NCBI GenBank assembly: GCA_965247175.1 | Contig: OZ252006.1 | Coordinates: 1,922,001 to 1,986,000, forward strand | Length of the DNA: 64,000 bases | Origin: JANQMX01 sp965247175 | Lineage (GTDB): Bacteria > Pseudomonadota > Alphaproteobacteria > Kiloniellales > DSM-21159 | Direction: 5' to 3' | Shown here: positions 9,019 through 17,449 of the stretch, piece by piece | How positions within the stretch are numbered: the stretch's first letter is position 1 | How the letters are laid out: each line of letters begins with the position of its first letter | Made by a program: the position numbers and the translations under genes | Notes under the pieces: model-generated | The model's input: the letters and a program-made list of their open reading frames with translations, nothing else | What the model was told of the DNA's origin: nothing | Database searches by the model: none

Positions 9019-10629
9019 CTAGCTCTTTTGCGTGAACTTCGTGGCGTCATGGACGGGCGGCACGGCGCCCCTGAGCAACCAGAGCGCTAGCAGCAATCCC
9101 ACGGTGGCTCCAACGGCGGCGACCAGCATGGCACTGTCGAAGGCATTGTCCTGTAGATCGCGCAGAGCCCTGGCGAGCGCTTCGCTGGTCGGCGGGTCCA
9201 GCTCGGCGAGCAGCTCCTGCACTCTGCTGGGCGACCCGTGGGTCAGGGCATGCGCCAGGTCCGCGCGTTGCGTCGACCCTGTCGGTAGCGCGGCGATGAC
9301 TTCGGACAGCCCCGACCGCGTCGTCACGGCCTCAGCAACACCGCCGACCACGGCGCCCAAAGTTGCGCCGAAGTAGAGGCATGTGTTGATCACGCCCGAG
9401 CCCTGGCCGGCGTGTTCATCGGGCAAGAGTCGCAGGCCAAGCCGCGGGAAGAGAGAAAAGCACAGCCCGACCCCAATCCCGACGATGACCAGCTTCCACC
9501 AGATATCCAAATAGCTCGCTGTGTTGCTGGTCGTAGAGAGCAGAAAGAAACCGACGGTCATGGCCGCCATGGCAAAAACGAGCGGCCAGTGAAAGCTGTA
9601 GGGCGCCAGCAAGCGAGGAGCGACGACGGAGACAACGAACATGCTGACGCTTGTCGGCAGAATCGCGAGCCCTGCATGGATTGCGTCGTATCCGAAGGCA
9701 TCGGGTGATTGGACGAACACGTTGAAGAAGACGAAGAAGCAAAAGAGCGTAAATCCGGCAATGAACATACCCACACCCGCCATGACGTAGCGAGGGTGCT
9801 GGAAGTAGCGCAGCTCGATCAAAGGGTCGTCGTTTCTTCTTGCGGTGAACACCAATGCAACCGCCGCAAAGATGGAGACGACCAGCGGAACAAGCGTGAG
9901 CGTATCTGTCCAACCGTGGCTTTCGCTATTGCTCAAGGCAAAGGAAAGCGGCCCCAGAAGGAGCAACAGAGCGACCGCACCTACCGTGTCCAACTTGGCG
10001 CCTGGCATGCGCGTATCCGGTACGTACTTTCGCCGGCTGACGCGCAAGCCAATGACGAAGGCGATGGCAAGCAGCACCAGATCCGCGGCGAATATGCCTC
10101 GCCAGCTGAGATAGCTCGAGAAGGCGCCGCCCACGATGGGGCCAATGCCGATCGCCAGGCCAACCATTGCACCCCAGATCCCCACGACCCCCGCGCGCTG
10201 CTCCTCAGGTGTGGCAGCGGAGAGCAACGACAGTGACGTCCCGAACAAGGCCGCCGCCCCGGCGCCTTGCGCGCAGCGTCCGACGAGCAGCATGGTTGCG
10301 TTTTCCGAAAACAGCACCGAAGCCGAACCGACCGCGAAGATCAGCATTCCGAAGAAGAAGACGCCCATCTTGCCAGAGATGTCGCCCAGGCGGCTTAGAA
10401 CGGAAACGAGGGTGGCGCCGGTCACCGTATAGACCGCCATCACCCACTGCAGTTGCCCCGCTGTAAGATCGAAGTCTGCTTTGAGATTGGGCAGGATCGT
10501 CGCGACGGCCGAGGTGTTGAAACCGACGACCATCATGCAGATCGCCGTCATGGCCAGAACGGTACCGGTGCCGGAACGTCCCGGCGTTTCTTTCGTTTCA
10601 GTCGATGACACGCGCCTGTGCTCCCCCAC
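9019..10629 (-). CDS. MFS transporter, DHA2 (EmrB/QacA) type
   Basis: A 536-residue, approximately 14-helix exporter. N-terminal hallmarks are the hydrophobic first helix ending VATILPNLKADFDLTAGQLQWVM and motif A LSRLGDISGKMG; the DHA2-type motif C region WGAMVGLAIGIGPIVGGAF lies around residue 150. Members export drugs, dyes or lipids in exchange for protons. The start is GTG with GAGG four nt before it. The C-terminal loop (~430-490) is longer than usual and soluble. No regulator or membrane-fusion partner is adjacent, so it probably works alone in the inner membrane. Confidence 0.87.
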   Translation of the reverse strand: MGEHRRVSSTETKETPGRSGTGTVLAMTAICMMVVGFNTSAVATILPNLKADFDLTAGQLQWVMAVYTVTGATLVSVLSRLGDISGKMGVFFFGMLIFAVGSASVLFSENATMLLVGRCAQGAGAAALFGTSLSLLSAATPEEQRAGVVGIWGAMVGLAIGIGPIVGGAFSSYLSWRGIFAADLVLLAIAFVIGLRVSRRKYVPDTRMPGAKLDTVGAVALLLLLGPLSFALSNSESHGWTDTLTLVPLVVSIFAAVALVFTARRNDDPLIELRYFQHPRYVMAGVGMFIAGFTLFCFFVFFNVFVQSPDAFGYDAIHAGLAILPTSVSMFVVSVVAPRLLAPYSFHWPLVFAMAAMTVGFFLLSTTSNTASYLDIWWKLVIVGIGVGLCFSLFPRLGLRLLPDEHAGQGSGVINTCLYFGATLGAVVGGVAEAVTTRSGLSEVIAALPTGSTQRADLAHALTHGSPSRVQELLAELDPPTSEALARALRDLQDNAFDSAMLVAAVGATVGLLLALWLLRGAVPPVHDATKFTQKS

Positions 10630-10955
10630 TCAACCTCAATAGCACGGAGGCGTCATGGGTGAACAGGGGCGTGCGGCTTGCCCCGCTAGATAGCGCGAGA
10701 TCGTATTGGTGATAAGGCGCCGGAGGAATTCGTCGCGGTCAAGAAGCTCCTGGAGAACGCCGCGGGCAAGATCGACCGCGTTGCGCTTTTCAAGTTGGCG
10801 GCAGAAGACGTCTCGCCCAGTCGCGCGGTCTGACCGGCTCCGCAATTGACATAAAGGGCTCGAAGCAGACCGACCCGACACTGGGCGGTTGCGTGCCTAC
10901 TTGGCCCGCAATAGCGTATCTGCGCGTACAACTGAGCGACGTTCGGGAGTGACCA
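10630..10955. other. Intergenic region, possible gene remnant
   Basis: No convincing complete gene. Both strands between 10686 and 10835 translate into short charged helical stretches (for example DKAPEEFVAVKKLLE on + and LARGVLQELLDRDEFLRRL on -), each interrupted or lacking a start and ribosome site. One may be a decayed gene end; I cannot assign a family. The right part should hold the promoter of the hydrolase gene at 10956. Confidence 0.3.
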
Positions 10956-12134
10956 ATGCGGAGACTTCTCTGGCTTTTTTCTTCGCTCATTCTGGCACTT
11001 GCCGTTGGCTCCGCCTCCGCCGACGAAGCATGGAAAGTCGAACGTCTCCCTCAGCCCGAAGGGCTGTATCCGGGCGAAGAGTTGCTCGCGACGAACGGCA
11101 TTGAAACGCTCACCTACTTCAAAGCCGGCGACCCAGAGAAGCCCCTCGTCGTTTTTGTGCCCGGCGGATTTCACCTTGCGCGCGTGGCTTACGGCTATCC
11201 CGGCGGTGACGAGAGAGACTTCCTGGCCTATTGGCTTGGCCAAAAGGGCTATTCCTTCCTGGGCGCCTCGTACCCCACCGGAAACAAAGTCTATTCGAAA
11301 GCATACCCAGCCTATTCAATCCGCGATTGGGGCAAGCAGGTCGCGGCCACGGCAGAGTTCTACATTGAGGAAAACGGGCTTTCCCGAGAGATCATTGTCC
11401 TGGGTTGGAGCGCTGGAGGACAGATAGCGCAATCCGTCTACGAAGCATCGCAAAAGGCCGGTCTCGACATGAGCCTTTTTGTCTCGCTTGCGGCAACCCC
11501 GCCCGCGCCGCTTTTGGTCGAAGAGCCCGGCTCAATCTCCAAGGCACCCAACGGATTGTCTTCGGCACCGCAATTCTATGAGGTCTTCAAGGCTTACGTC
11601 GCCGCTCAAGACAAGCTCAACGGCCACGTGATCATGCCATGGGACAAATTCGAAACCGACATTCTGGGTGACATCCCCGTCGCCCTGAATGGCATCATCA
11701 TCGCCTCGCGTTACGAGAACGGTGAATTTGTCAGAGACCTCGATTGGGCGATGGCAGATACCGGCGCGCTGAAGAAGGCGGACTTTCCCTACATCGTGAC
11801 GATCTCTGGCGATAAGGTCTTGGACAACGATCATGCCCTGACCGATCGCGGCAATTGGGGCATGTTTCAGATCCAACATCTCTATCGCGGGGTCATTCTT
11901 CCCGCGCTCTCAAAATCCGAGAAGATCGCTCCGGCCGATTGGCAGCACATCATGGATCTGATGACTTACGCGACGTCGGGCGTGCTCAGTGCAAGAGTGC
12001 CTGGCAATCACTTCTTTTGGTATGGCCGGCTTGGCGCGCGCGAGACCGTCCAGAACATCGACATGCTGCGGTTGCGGGCCGCGAACCTCAAAGCAACGCT
12101 CGCAGCCGCTGTGGCAAGGATCGGCACCGAGTAG
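10956..12134 (+). CDS. Secreted alpha/beta hydrolase-fold protein
   Basis: A 392-residue protein with a clear signal peptide (MRRLLWLFSSLILALAVGSASA). The core has KPLVVFVPGGFH, the oxyanion strand-turn of alpha/beta hydrolases, and IIVLGWSAGGQIAQSVYEAS, a nucleophile elbow with Ser in G-W-S-A-G at about residue 154. A late ISGDKVLDNDHAL and a C-terminal VPGNHFFWYG could supply the acid and His. It is thus probably a periplasmic esterase, lipase or peptidase of unknown substrate. The next gene on this strand is only beyond the decayed guaA end, so it looks monocistronic. Confidence 0.75.
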   Translation: MRRLLWLFSSLILALAVGSASADEAWKVERLPQPEGLYPGEELLATNGIETLTYFKAGDPEKPLVVFVPGGFHLARVAYGYPGGDERDFLAYWLGQKGYSFLGASYPTGNKVYSKAYPAYSIRDWGKQVAATAEFYIEENGLSREIIVLGWSAGGQIAQSVYEASQKAGLDMSLFVSLAATPPAPLLVEEPGSISKAPNGLSSAPQFYEVFKAYVAAQDKLNGHVIMPWDKFETDILGDIPVALNGIIIASRYENGEFVRDLDWAMADTGALKKADFPYIVTISGDKVLDNDHALTDRGNWGMFQIQHLYRGVILPALSKSEKIAPADWQHIMDLMTYATSGVLSARVPGNHFFWYGRLGARETVQNIDMLRLRAANLKATLAAAVARIGTE

Positions 12135-12211
12135 AGAGCATCTGACTGAGGACTTAGCCTGACGCGGCTTGGCGCACATCGCGCGCCAGATTGAAAGCCT
12201 GACCGCTCCCC

Positions 12212-12342
12212 TCACTCCCAATCAATTGTCCCGGGGGACTTGGAGGCGACGTCGTAGACCACGCGGTTGATGCCGCGCACCTCGTTTATGATGCGGGTGG
12301 CCGTCGCGGCCAGGACGGCGTGGTCGAAGGCATAGCTGTTCG
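12212..12342 (-). pseudogene. guaA': Displaced duplicate of the guaA 3' end
   Basis: The last 42 codons of guaA are repeated here: SYAFDHAVLAATATRIINEVRGINRVVYDVASK and the tail match the intact gene's C-terminus (13795-13923) at 37 of 42 residues by hand count, with long stretches of identical DNA (for example 12255-12286 and 12288-12315). Homology stops abruptly upstream of the Asn-Ser-Tyr, where an unrelated sequence takes over. It lacks the rest of GMP synthetase and has no function as an enzyme. It is in the same orientation as guaA, 1.45 kb away, as expected when an element integrates into the gene's end and supplies a substitute 3' end. Confidence 0.85.
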
Positions 12343-12607
12343 GCGCGAGCACGCCTTGGAATCGAGTGAGATTGACTCTCGGCCTGGGCACCAGCGCGGC
12401 CACTATGGCGATGAAGTCCAGCGGATGAAACGGAATTACCTGTCACGTATTCAATGTATTGGCTGAACTTAGTGCCGCAGATCATCCTACGGAGACAAAC
12501 ATTGCAGGGACAAGGGTGTCACTCGTGCACGTACCGTCGGTTCTTGTCCCGTGAAACAGAAAGCAAAGAAGCCTAAATTATCCTGACGACGTACAGAATG
12601 GACGCCT
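12343..12607. other. Non-coding stretch beyond the guaA fragment, with an inverted repeat
   Basis: No gene is seen. It is less GC-rich than the neighbours. It contains an 8-bp inverted repeat, GGGACAAG at 12507-12514 and CTTGTCCC at 12543-12550, around a 28-nt spacer that itself holds CGTGCACG. It might be an attachment or termination element; there is no T tract, so a standard terminator is unlikely. Confidence 0.3.
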
Positions 12608-13558
12608 TCACTTAGTGGGCAGGGTCACTGGCGGAGTAACTTCGATCAACTCGTCGAGAATCGATCCTGCCTCATAGCCCAGCAGATCAACTTCCATCCG
12701 TCCGGGGTCTCCGAAGGCCCAGGCGCCGACAAGCCGCTGCATCCGGGCGTAGCCAACGTATTTGATCATTTCGTTCGTGCCATGGACGCCTTCCGCGTAC
12801 AGCACCTGGCCGGCGGCCACCTTTTCGGGCATCACCCGCTCAAGGTACATCCGCACTACGTTGACCTTTCTTACGTCCGGACCCCCATGGGACACGACGT
12901 ACATGTCTGCCCAGTCCTCTTCAGCCATGGCGGCGCGGGCGTCGGACACGGCAGCGTGTAGTGTCTTTAGCTCGGCGCGAGCCGTCTCGCGCATGTTCTC
13001 GGCCCAGTACGGTCGCAAGTCGTTGATCGCCTGAGTGACCGCCTCGGGCGTGAGATCATCCTGGCTTATTGCGCTCTCGACGAAGGCTCGGGCCTTCTCG
13101 AGCATGGCGCGTTGGTTGGCCGAGGTTTCTTTCGAGAGGCCGAGATCATCGATTGCGGCGAGGAGGGTCTTGCTTTCCGAGCTGATCGTGGCGAAATCAC
13201 GCTTCCAGCGCTCCTTGCCGCTCTCTCCTTGCGGCCAGGGTGTCACGGCGCCAATGATGCCGATAACGACATGCGACGTAGATTTGAGTTCGTTGTATCC
13301 CGGCGCGTCCCTTGGATAGGTCGCATTGCCATTTTCGGAAACGACTGTGACGTCGCGTGCAATGATCATGACGGGACGCGTGGCTTGTGTCAGGTCCGCT
13401 TGTCCGCGATGATACATTGAGAGCATCGCGTCGTTGAAACTCGACACGGCCTTCTCAGCGCTTCCTTGATCCGCCGCTGTGGGCGACGAAGCGCCCAGTA
13501 TCGCCAAACTCAAGACTGTGGCGGGGATCACGCCGCCTCCCGCAAATGCTTTCCGCAT
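12608..13558 (-). CDS. Exported protein of unknown function
   Basis: Approximately 316 residues (starting at the second Met, 13558; an alternative start is three codons earlier). The N-terminus (MRKAFAGGGVIPATVLSLAILGASSPTAA) is a signal peptide, so the mature protein is periplasmic or secreted. The remainder is mainly helical and charged, with a central region rich in Ala/Glu helices (residues ~110-230) and a GYARMQRLVGAWAFGDPGR segment. I do not recognise the family. The gene is the only one enclosed by the two guaA ends, so it may be cargo or residue of an inserted element. Confidence 0.6.
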   Translation of the reverse strand: MRKAFAGGGVIPATVLSLAILGASSPTAADQGSAEKAVSSFNDAMLSMYHRGQADLTQATRPVMIIARDVTVVSENGNATYPRDAPGYNELKSTSHVVIGIIGAVTPWPQGESGKERWKRDFATISSESKTLLAAIDDLGLSKETSANQRAMLEKARAFVESAISQDDLTPEAVTQAINDLRPYWAENMRETARAELKTLHAAVSDARAAMAEEDWADMYVVSHGGPDVRKVNVVRMYLERVMPEKVAAGQVLYAEGVHGTNEMIKYVGYARMQRLVGAWAFGDPGRMEVDLLGYEAGSILDELIEVTPPVTLPTK

Positions 13559-13794
13559 CTCGCACATCCGCTCTTAGGCGGCCCCAAATCGCGTGGTTGA
13601 CCCCGTAGGCAAGCAAACTTCTGAATTCGGTGCAAGACCGGGTCATGGCGAGTGTGCGTAGGATCGGAGCTGATCTCAAACGCAGATTGAAGGGGCTCAG
13701 GCCACTGTCTCGTAACCCTGTGGTTGAACCCAACCTGAGTGATGCGCAGGCGCATGAACCGTGTTTGGCGGGTCCCCTGAGCTAATAATTCCGG

Positions 13795-15342
13795 TCACTC
13801 CCACTCAATCGTCCCGGGCGGCTTCGAGGTGACGTCATAGACCACGCGGTTGATGCCGCGCACCTCGTTGATGATGCGGGTGGCCGTCGCGGCCAGGAAG
13901 GCGTGGTCGAAGGCGTAGCTGTCGGCGGTCATGCCGTCGGTCGAGGTCACCGCCCGGAGCGCGCAGACATAGTCGTAGGAGCGCGCGTCGCCCATCACGC
14001 CGACGGTCTTCACCGGCAGCAGCACGGCGAAGGCCTGCCAGATCGCATCGTAGAGGCCGGCCTTGCGGATCTCGTCAAGGTAGACCGCATCCGCCTTGCG
14101 CAAGAGCTCCGCCTTCTCCGCCGTCACCTCGCCGGGGATGCGGATGGCGAGGCCCGGCCCCGGAAAGGGATGGCGGCCGATCAGCGTCTCCGGCAGCCCG
14201 AGCTCCCGGCCCAGCGCACGCACCTCGTCCTTGAAGAGCTCCCGCAGGGGCTCGACCAGGGCCATGTTCATCCGCTCCGGCAGGCCACCCACGTTGTGGT
14301 GCGACTTGATGGTGACCGAGGGCCCACCGGTGAAGGACACGGACTCGATGACGTCGGGATAGAGCGTCCCTTGGGCCAGGAAGTCGGCGCCGCCGAGCTT
14401 GCCGGCCTCCTCCTCGAAGACGTCGATGAAGGTGGCGCCGATGATCTTGCGCTTGCGCTCCGGATCGTCGACGCCGGCCAGCTTGCCGAGGAAGAGATCG
14501 CTCGCATCGCGATGCACCAGGGGAATGTTGTAATGGCCGCGGAAGAGGGAGACGACCTCCTCGGCCTCCGCTTGGCGCAGCAGGCCGTGGTCGACGAAGA
14601 TGCAGGTGAGCTGCTCCCCGATCGCTTCGTGGATGAGCACGGCGGCGACGGAGGAGTCGACGCCGCCCGAGAGGCCGCAGATCACCCGCCGGTCGCCGAC
14701 CTGCTGGCGGATCGCTTCGATGGCTTCGCTGCGAAAGGCGGCCATGGTCCAGTCGCCGCCGCAGCCGCAGATCTTGAGCGCGAAGTTGGCGAGCAGCTTG
14801 CCGCCGTCGGGCGTGTGCACGACCTCCGGATGGAACATCACGGCGTAGCGCTTGTTGGCCTCGTCGGCGGTGACCGCGAAGGGGGCACCTTCGGAGGTTG
14901 CCACGACCTCGAAGCCCTCCGGCAAACGCACCACCCGGTCGCCGTGGCTCATCCAAACCTGATGGCGCTCACCCGGCGTCCAAACCCCGTCATAGAGCGT
15001 GCAGGGCGCCTTGATCTCCAAATAGGCCCGGCCGAACTCCTGGTGGTCGGAGCTCTTCACTTCGCCGCCGAGCTGATGGCAGAGCGTTTGCTGACCGTAG
15101 CAAATTCCGAGAATCGGAACGCCAAGATCGAAGGCGAGCTGAGGCGCGCGGGGTGTATCGTCGCTGGTGACCGAGGCCGGCCCACCAGAGAAGATGATGC
15201 CTCGCGGCGCGAAGGCGCGGATGCGCTCTTCGTCGACATTGAATGGGAAGATCTCGCAGTAGACCCCGGCTTCCCGCAGGCGCCGGGCGATGAGCTGAGT
15301 CACCTGCGAGCCGAAGTCGAGAATTAGAATACGGTCGTGCAT
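13795..15342 (-). CDS. guaA: GMP synthase (glutamine-hydrolysing)
   Basis: A 515-residue enzyme converting XMP, ATP and glutamine to GMP, the last step of guanine nucleotide synthesis. The amidotransferase domain starts MHDRILILDFGSQ; the nucleophile is Cys81 in GICYGQQT, and His/Glu of the triad are in MFHPEVVHT. The ATP pyrophosphatase domain has the P-loop LSGGVDSSVAAVL near residue 228, and the C-terminal dimerisation/XMP-binding domain ends VVYDVTSKPPGTIEWE. The start at 15342 gives the family's standard N-terminus; longer frames add an unrelated leader. Its 3' end is duplicated at 12212-12342. Confidence 0.97.
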   Translation of the reverse strand: MHDRILILDFGSQVTQLIARRLREAGVYCEIFPFNVDEERIRAFAPRGIIFSGGPASVTSDDTPRAPQLAFDLGVPILGICYGQQTLCHQLGGEVKSSDHQEFGRAYLEIKAPCTLYDGVWTPGERHQVWMSHGDRVVRLPEGFEVVATSEGAPFAVTADEANKRYAVMFHPEVVHTPDGGKLLANFALKICGCGGDWTMAAFRSEAIEAIRQQVGDRRVICGLSGGVDSSVAAVLIHEAIGEQLTCIFVDHGLLRQAEAEEVVSLFRGHYNIPLVHRDASDLFLGKLAGVDDPERKRKIIGATFIDVFEEEAGKLGGADFLAQGTLYPDVIESVSFTGGPSVTIKSHHNVGGLPERMNMALVEPLRELFKDEVRALGRELGLPETLIGRHPFPGPGLAIRIPGEVTAEKAELLRKADAVYLDEIRKAGLYDAIWQAFAVLLPVKTVGVMGDARSYDYVCALRAVTSTDGMTADSYAFDHAFLAATATRIINEVRGINRVVYDVTSKPPGTIEWE

Positions 15343-15518
15343 GACGCTAGATAGCTGATTCCCTCTGCGAGACAAGCAAGAGCTTCTCGCCGGGTGCATT
15401 GAGCCCGCCGACAACGGCCTCCTCTGCCCGACAATGGTCTCATATGCAGCCCTGGCTTGCCCTCTTCCGCGGCTTTTCTCGTCAGAAGCAAGGGGACAGC
15501 AACAGGGGCACAGGCGAT

Positions 15519-16952
15519 ATGACCGACTTGCTCTCCAGTGCCGACGCGCAGCGCGGCGGCAAGTACCACCTCTACATCAAGATCGGAATCCTCGTGCTGC
15601 TCGTTCTCGGCAGCCTGATTCCGCTCGGCATGGTTCGCGGCCTGGTGTTGGAGCGCAAGGCACTCAGCAGTTCGGTCGAGCACGAGCTGGCCGCCACCTG
15701 GGGCGGCGCGCAGCGCATCGTCGGGCCCATCCTCGTGGTGCCCTTCGAGGAGGATGAGCTTCGCCAGGTGCCTAGTCCTGACCGCAGCGCGCGGGCCGCC
15801 TACGTGGAACAGCTCGTGACCACCCGACACCTGCTCTATCTGCTGCCGGAAGAACTCGACATCGACGGCCGGACCACGACGTCCATCCGGCGCCGGGGCA
15901 TCTATGAGGTGCCACTCTTCACGGCAGACATGCGCTTTGCGGGCCGCTTCGGGCCGCCGGACCTGACGGCCATCGACCTTGCGCCCGAACACCGCATCCT
16001 TTGGGATGAAGCCTGGGTCGAGGCCTACGTTTCCGACCTGAGCGGCACCCTCAATCCCATCGTCTTGAATTGGGACGGGCGCAGCATTCCCTTCCGGGTC
16101 GGCACGGAGGAGATCTCGCTGAGCGCGCAAATCGTGGCGCCACTCGCACTTGAGAGTGCAGAGAGTCTCTCCGAGGCCGCCTTCGCCTTCGAGATCGAAC
16201 TCAACGGCAGCGACAGCATCGGCGCCTTGCCGCTTGGCCGGGCGACCCGCATGGCGCTCGCCTCTGACTGGCCCCATCCCAGCTTCGTCGGCGGCGTGCT
16301 GCCGACCTCCTCCTCCATCAGCCCGGAGGGCTTCGAGGCGGACTGGCAGGTCTCCCATTTCGCGCGGCAGCTTCCCCAGCAGTGGCGCGACAACGAGGTC
16401 AAACTGGACGTGCTGATCAGCCGCGCGAGAGGCGACGGCCTCGCCGTACGGATGGTGGAGTCGGTCGATCACTATCTCAAGGCCGAGCGCTCGGTGAAGT
16501 ACGGGGTGCTTTTCGTGGTGCTGGTCTGCGGTGTGCTCTTCGCCTTCGAGGTGATGGCCGGAAGCCGCGTTCATGTTGTGCAGTACGGCTTCGTGGCCGC
16601 TGCCGTCTGCATCTTCTTCCTGCTGCTGCTGTCGCTCTCGGAGGTGGTCGGCTTCGGCCTGGCCTATGCCTTGTCTGCCGCCATGTCGCTGCTGCTCATT
16701 GCGCCCTATGCGGCAAAGGTCGGCAGGAGCTGGCGGCAGGGCGCGACCGCCGGGGCACTGCTCGCCGGCGTCTACGGCTACCTCTATGTGACGCTGCAGT
16801 CGGAGGACCACGCATTGATCATGGGCTCGCTGCTGCTCTTCGCGGCGCTGGCGGCGCTGATGTTCGCGACGCGCAACGTCGACTGGTATGCCCTCGCCCC
16901 GGCGATTCAGCGCCAGGCGGAGAGCCAGGTGAACAAGTCGGGCCAGGCATAG
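15519..16952 (+). CDS. creD: CreD-like inner-membrane protein
   Basis: About 477 residues. An N-terminal membrane helix (IKIGILVLLVLGSLIPLGMV) is followed by a large periplasmic domain containing GGAQRIVGPILVVPF, characteristic of CreD, and by a cluster of five or six hydrophobic helices in the last 150 residues (VKYGVLFVVLVCGVLFAFE onwards). In enterics CreD belongs to the CreBC regulon and affects envelope integrity and colicin/beta-lactam responses. No creBC genes accompany it here. An upstream ATG at 15444 would add a 25-residue arm; I prefer 15519. The 3' end overlaps the convergent GNAT gene by 46 bp. Confidence 0.87.
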   Translation: MTDLLSSADAQRGGKYHLYIKIGILVLLVLGSLIPLGMVRGLVLERKALSSSVEHELAATWGGAQRIVGPILVVPFEEDELRQVPSPDRSARAAYVEQLVTTRHLLYLLPEELDIDGRTTTSIRRRGIYEVPLFTADMRFAGRFGPPDLTAIDLAPEHRILWDEAWVEAYVSDLSGTLNPIVLNWDGRSIPFRVGTEEISLSAQIVAPLALESAESLSEAAFAFEIELNGSDSIGALPLGRATRMALASDWPHPSFVGGVLPTSSSISPEGFEADWQVSHFARQLPQQWRDNEVKLDVLISRARGDGLAVRMVESVDHYLKAERSVKYGVLFVVLVCGVLFAFEVMAGSRVHVVQYGFVAAAVCIFFLLLLSLSEVVGFGLAYALSAAMSLLLIAPYAAKVGRSWRQGATAGALLAGVYGYLYVTLQSEDHALIMGSLLLFAALAALMFATRNVDWYALAPAIQRQAESQVNKSGQA

Positions 16953-17449
16953 GCGGTTTCCTCCAGCTCGGCGCCGGCAAAGCGCTCGCGCCGGCTGCCC
17001 ACCGCGGTACCGCCCATGGCCTCGTAGAAGAAGCGCGCAGGATTGCTGGCCAACACCCAGAGGAGGACACCCCCGTATCCGGCCGCCGCCATCTCCTCGA
17101 AGGCGCCCTTCAAGAGATCGCGGCCGATGCCCTGGTCCTGCCAGTCAGGGGCCACGTAGATGGCATAGATCTCGGCGGGCTGCGGTGTCTTGCGCCCCCG
17201 GGCCTCGCCCCAGTTGACGAAGCCGACGACGCCCGCCCCTTCTGCCGTGGCGACCAAGACCTCGCCCCGGCGGCCGCGCGCGATGGCTTCGCGCCAGCGC
17301 TCCGCCTGGCTGGCCGACGACAGGCTGGCCAGATAGCGGTCCGGCAGCAAACCCGGATAGGTGGCCTGCCACGCCTCTACGTGGACCTCGGCGATCTGCT
17401 GCGCATCCATGGCCGTCGCTTCGCGCAGCTTGACCCCGGCCGACGTCAT
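16907..17449 (-). CDS. GNAT family N-acetyltransferase
   Basis: A 180-residue acyl-CoA-dependent N-acetyltransferase. It starts LREATAMDAQQIAEVHVEAWQATYPGLLP, typical of the subgroup, and the acetyl-CoA-binding motif A is IYVAPDWQDQGIGRDLLKGAF (around residues 97-118: the Q-x-x-G-x-G/A loop is QDQGIG). The ATG overlaps the rsmB stop as ATGA, so it is translationally coupled to rsmB. Being coupled to an rRNA methyltransferase does not reveal the acceptor; it may be a protein N-terminus, a small amine or an antibiotic. Confidence 0.88.
   Translation of the reverse strand: MTSAGVKLREATAMDAQQIAEVHVEAWQATYPGLLPDRYLASLSSASQAERWREAIARGRRGEVLVATAEGAGVVGFVNWGEARGRKTPQPAEIYAIYVAPDWQDQGIGRDLLKGAFEEMAAAGYGGVLLWVLASNPARFFYEAMGGTAVGSRRERFAGAELEETAYAWPDLFTWLSAWR

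Noticed and set aside
10636..10881. An 81-codon minus-strand frame before the secreted hydrolase
   Set aside because: Part of it resembles an amphipathic helix region, but it has no ribosome site and no recognisable family; I list it only as possible remnant DNA.
13903..15327. A 474-codon + strand frame inside guaA
   Set aside because: It is antisense to guaA and consists of low-quality Arg/Glu/Leu-rich sequence without a ribosome site.
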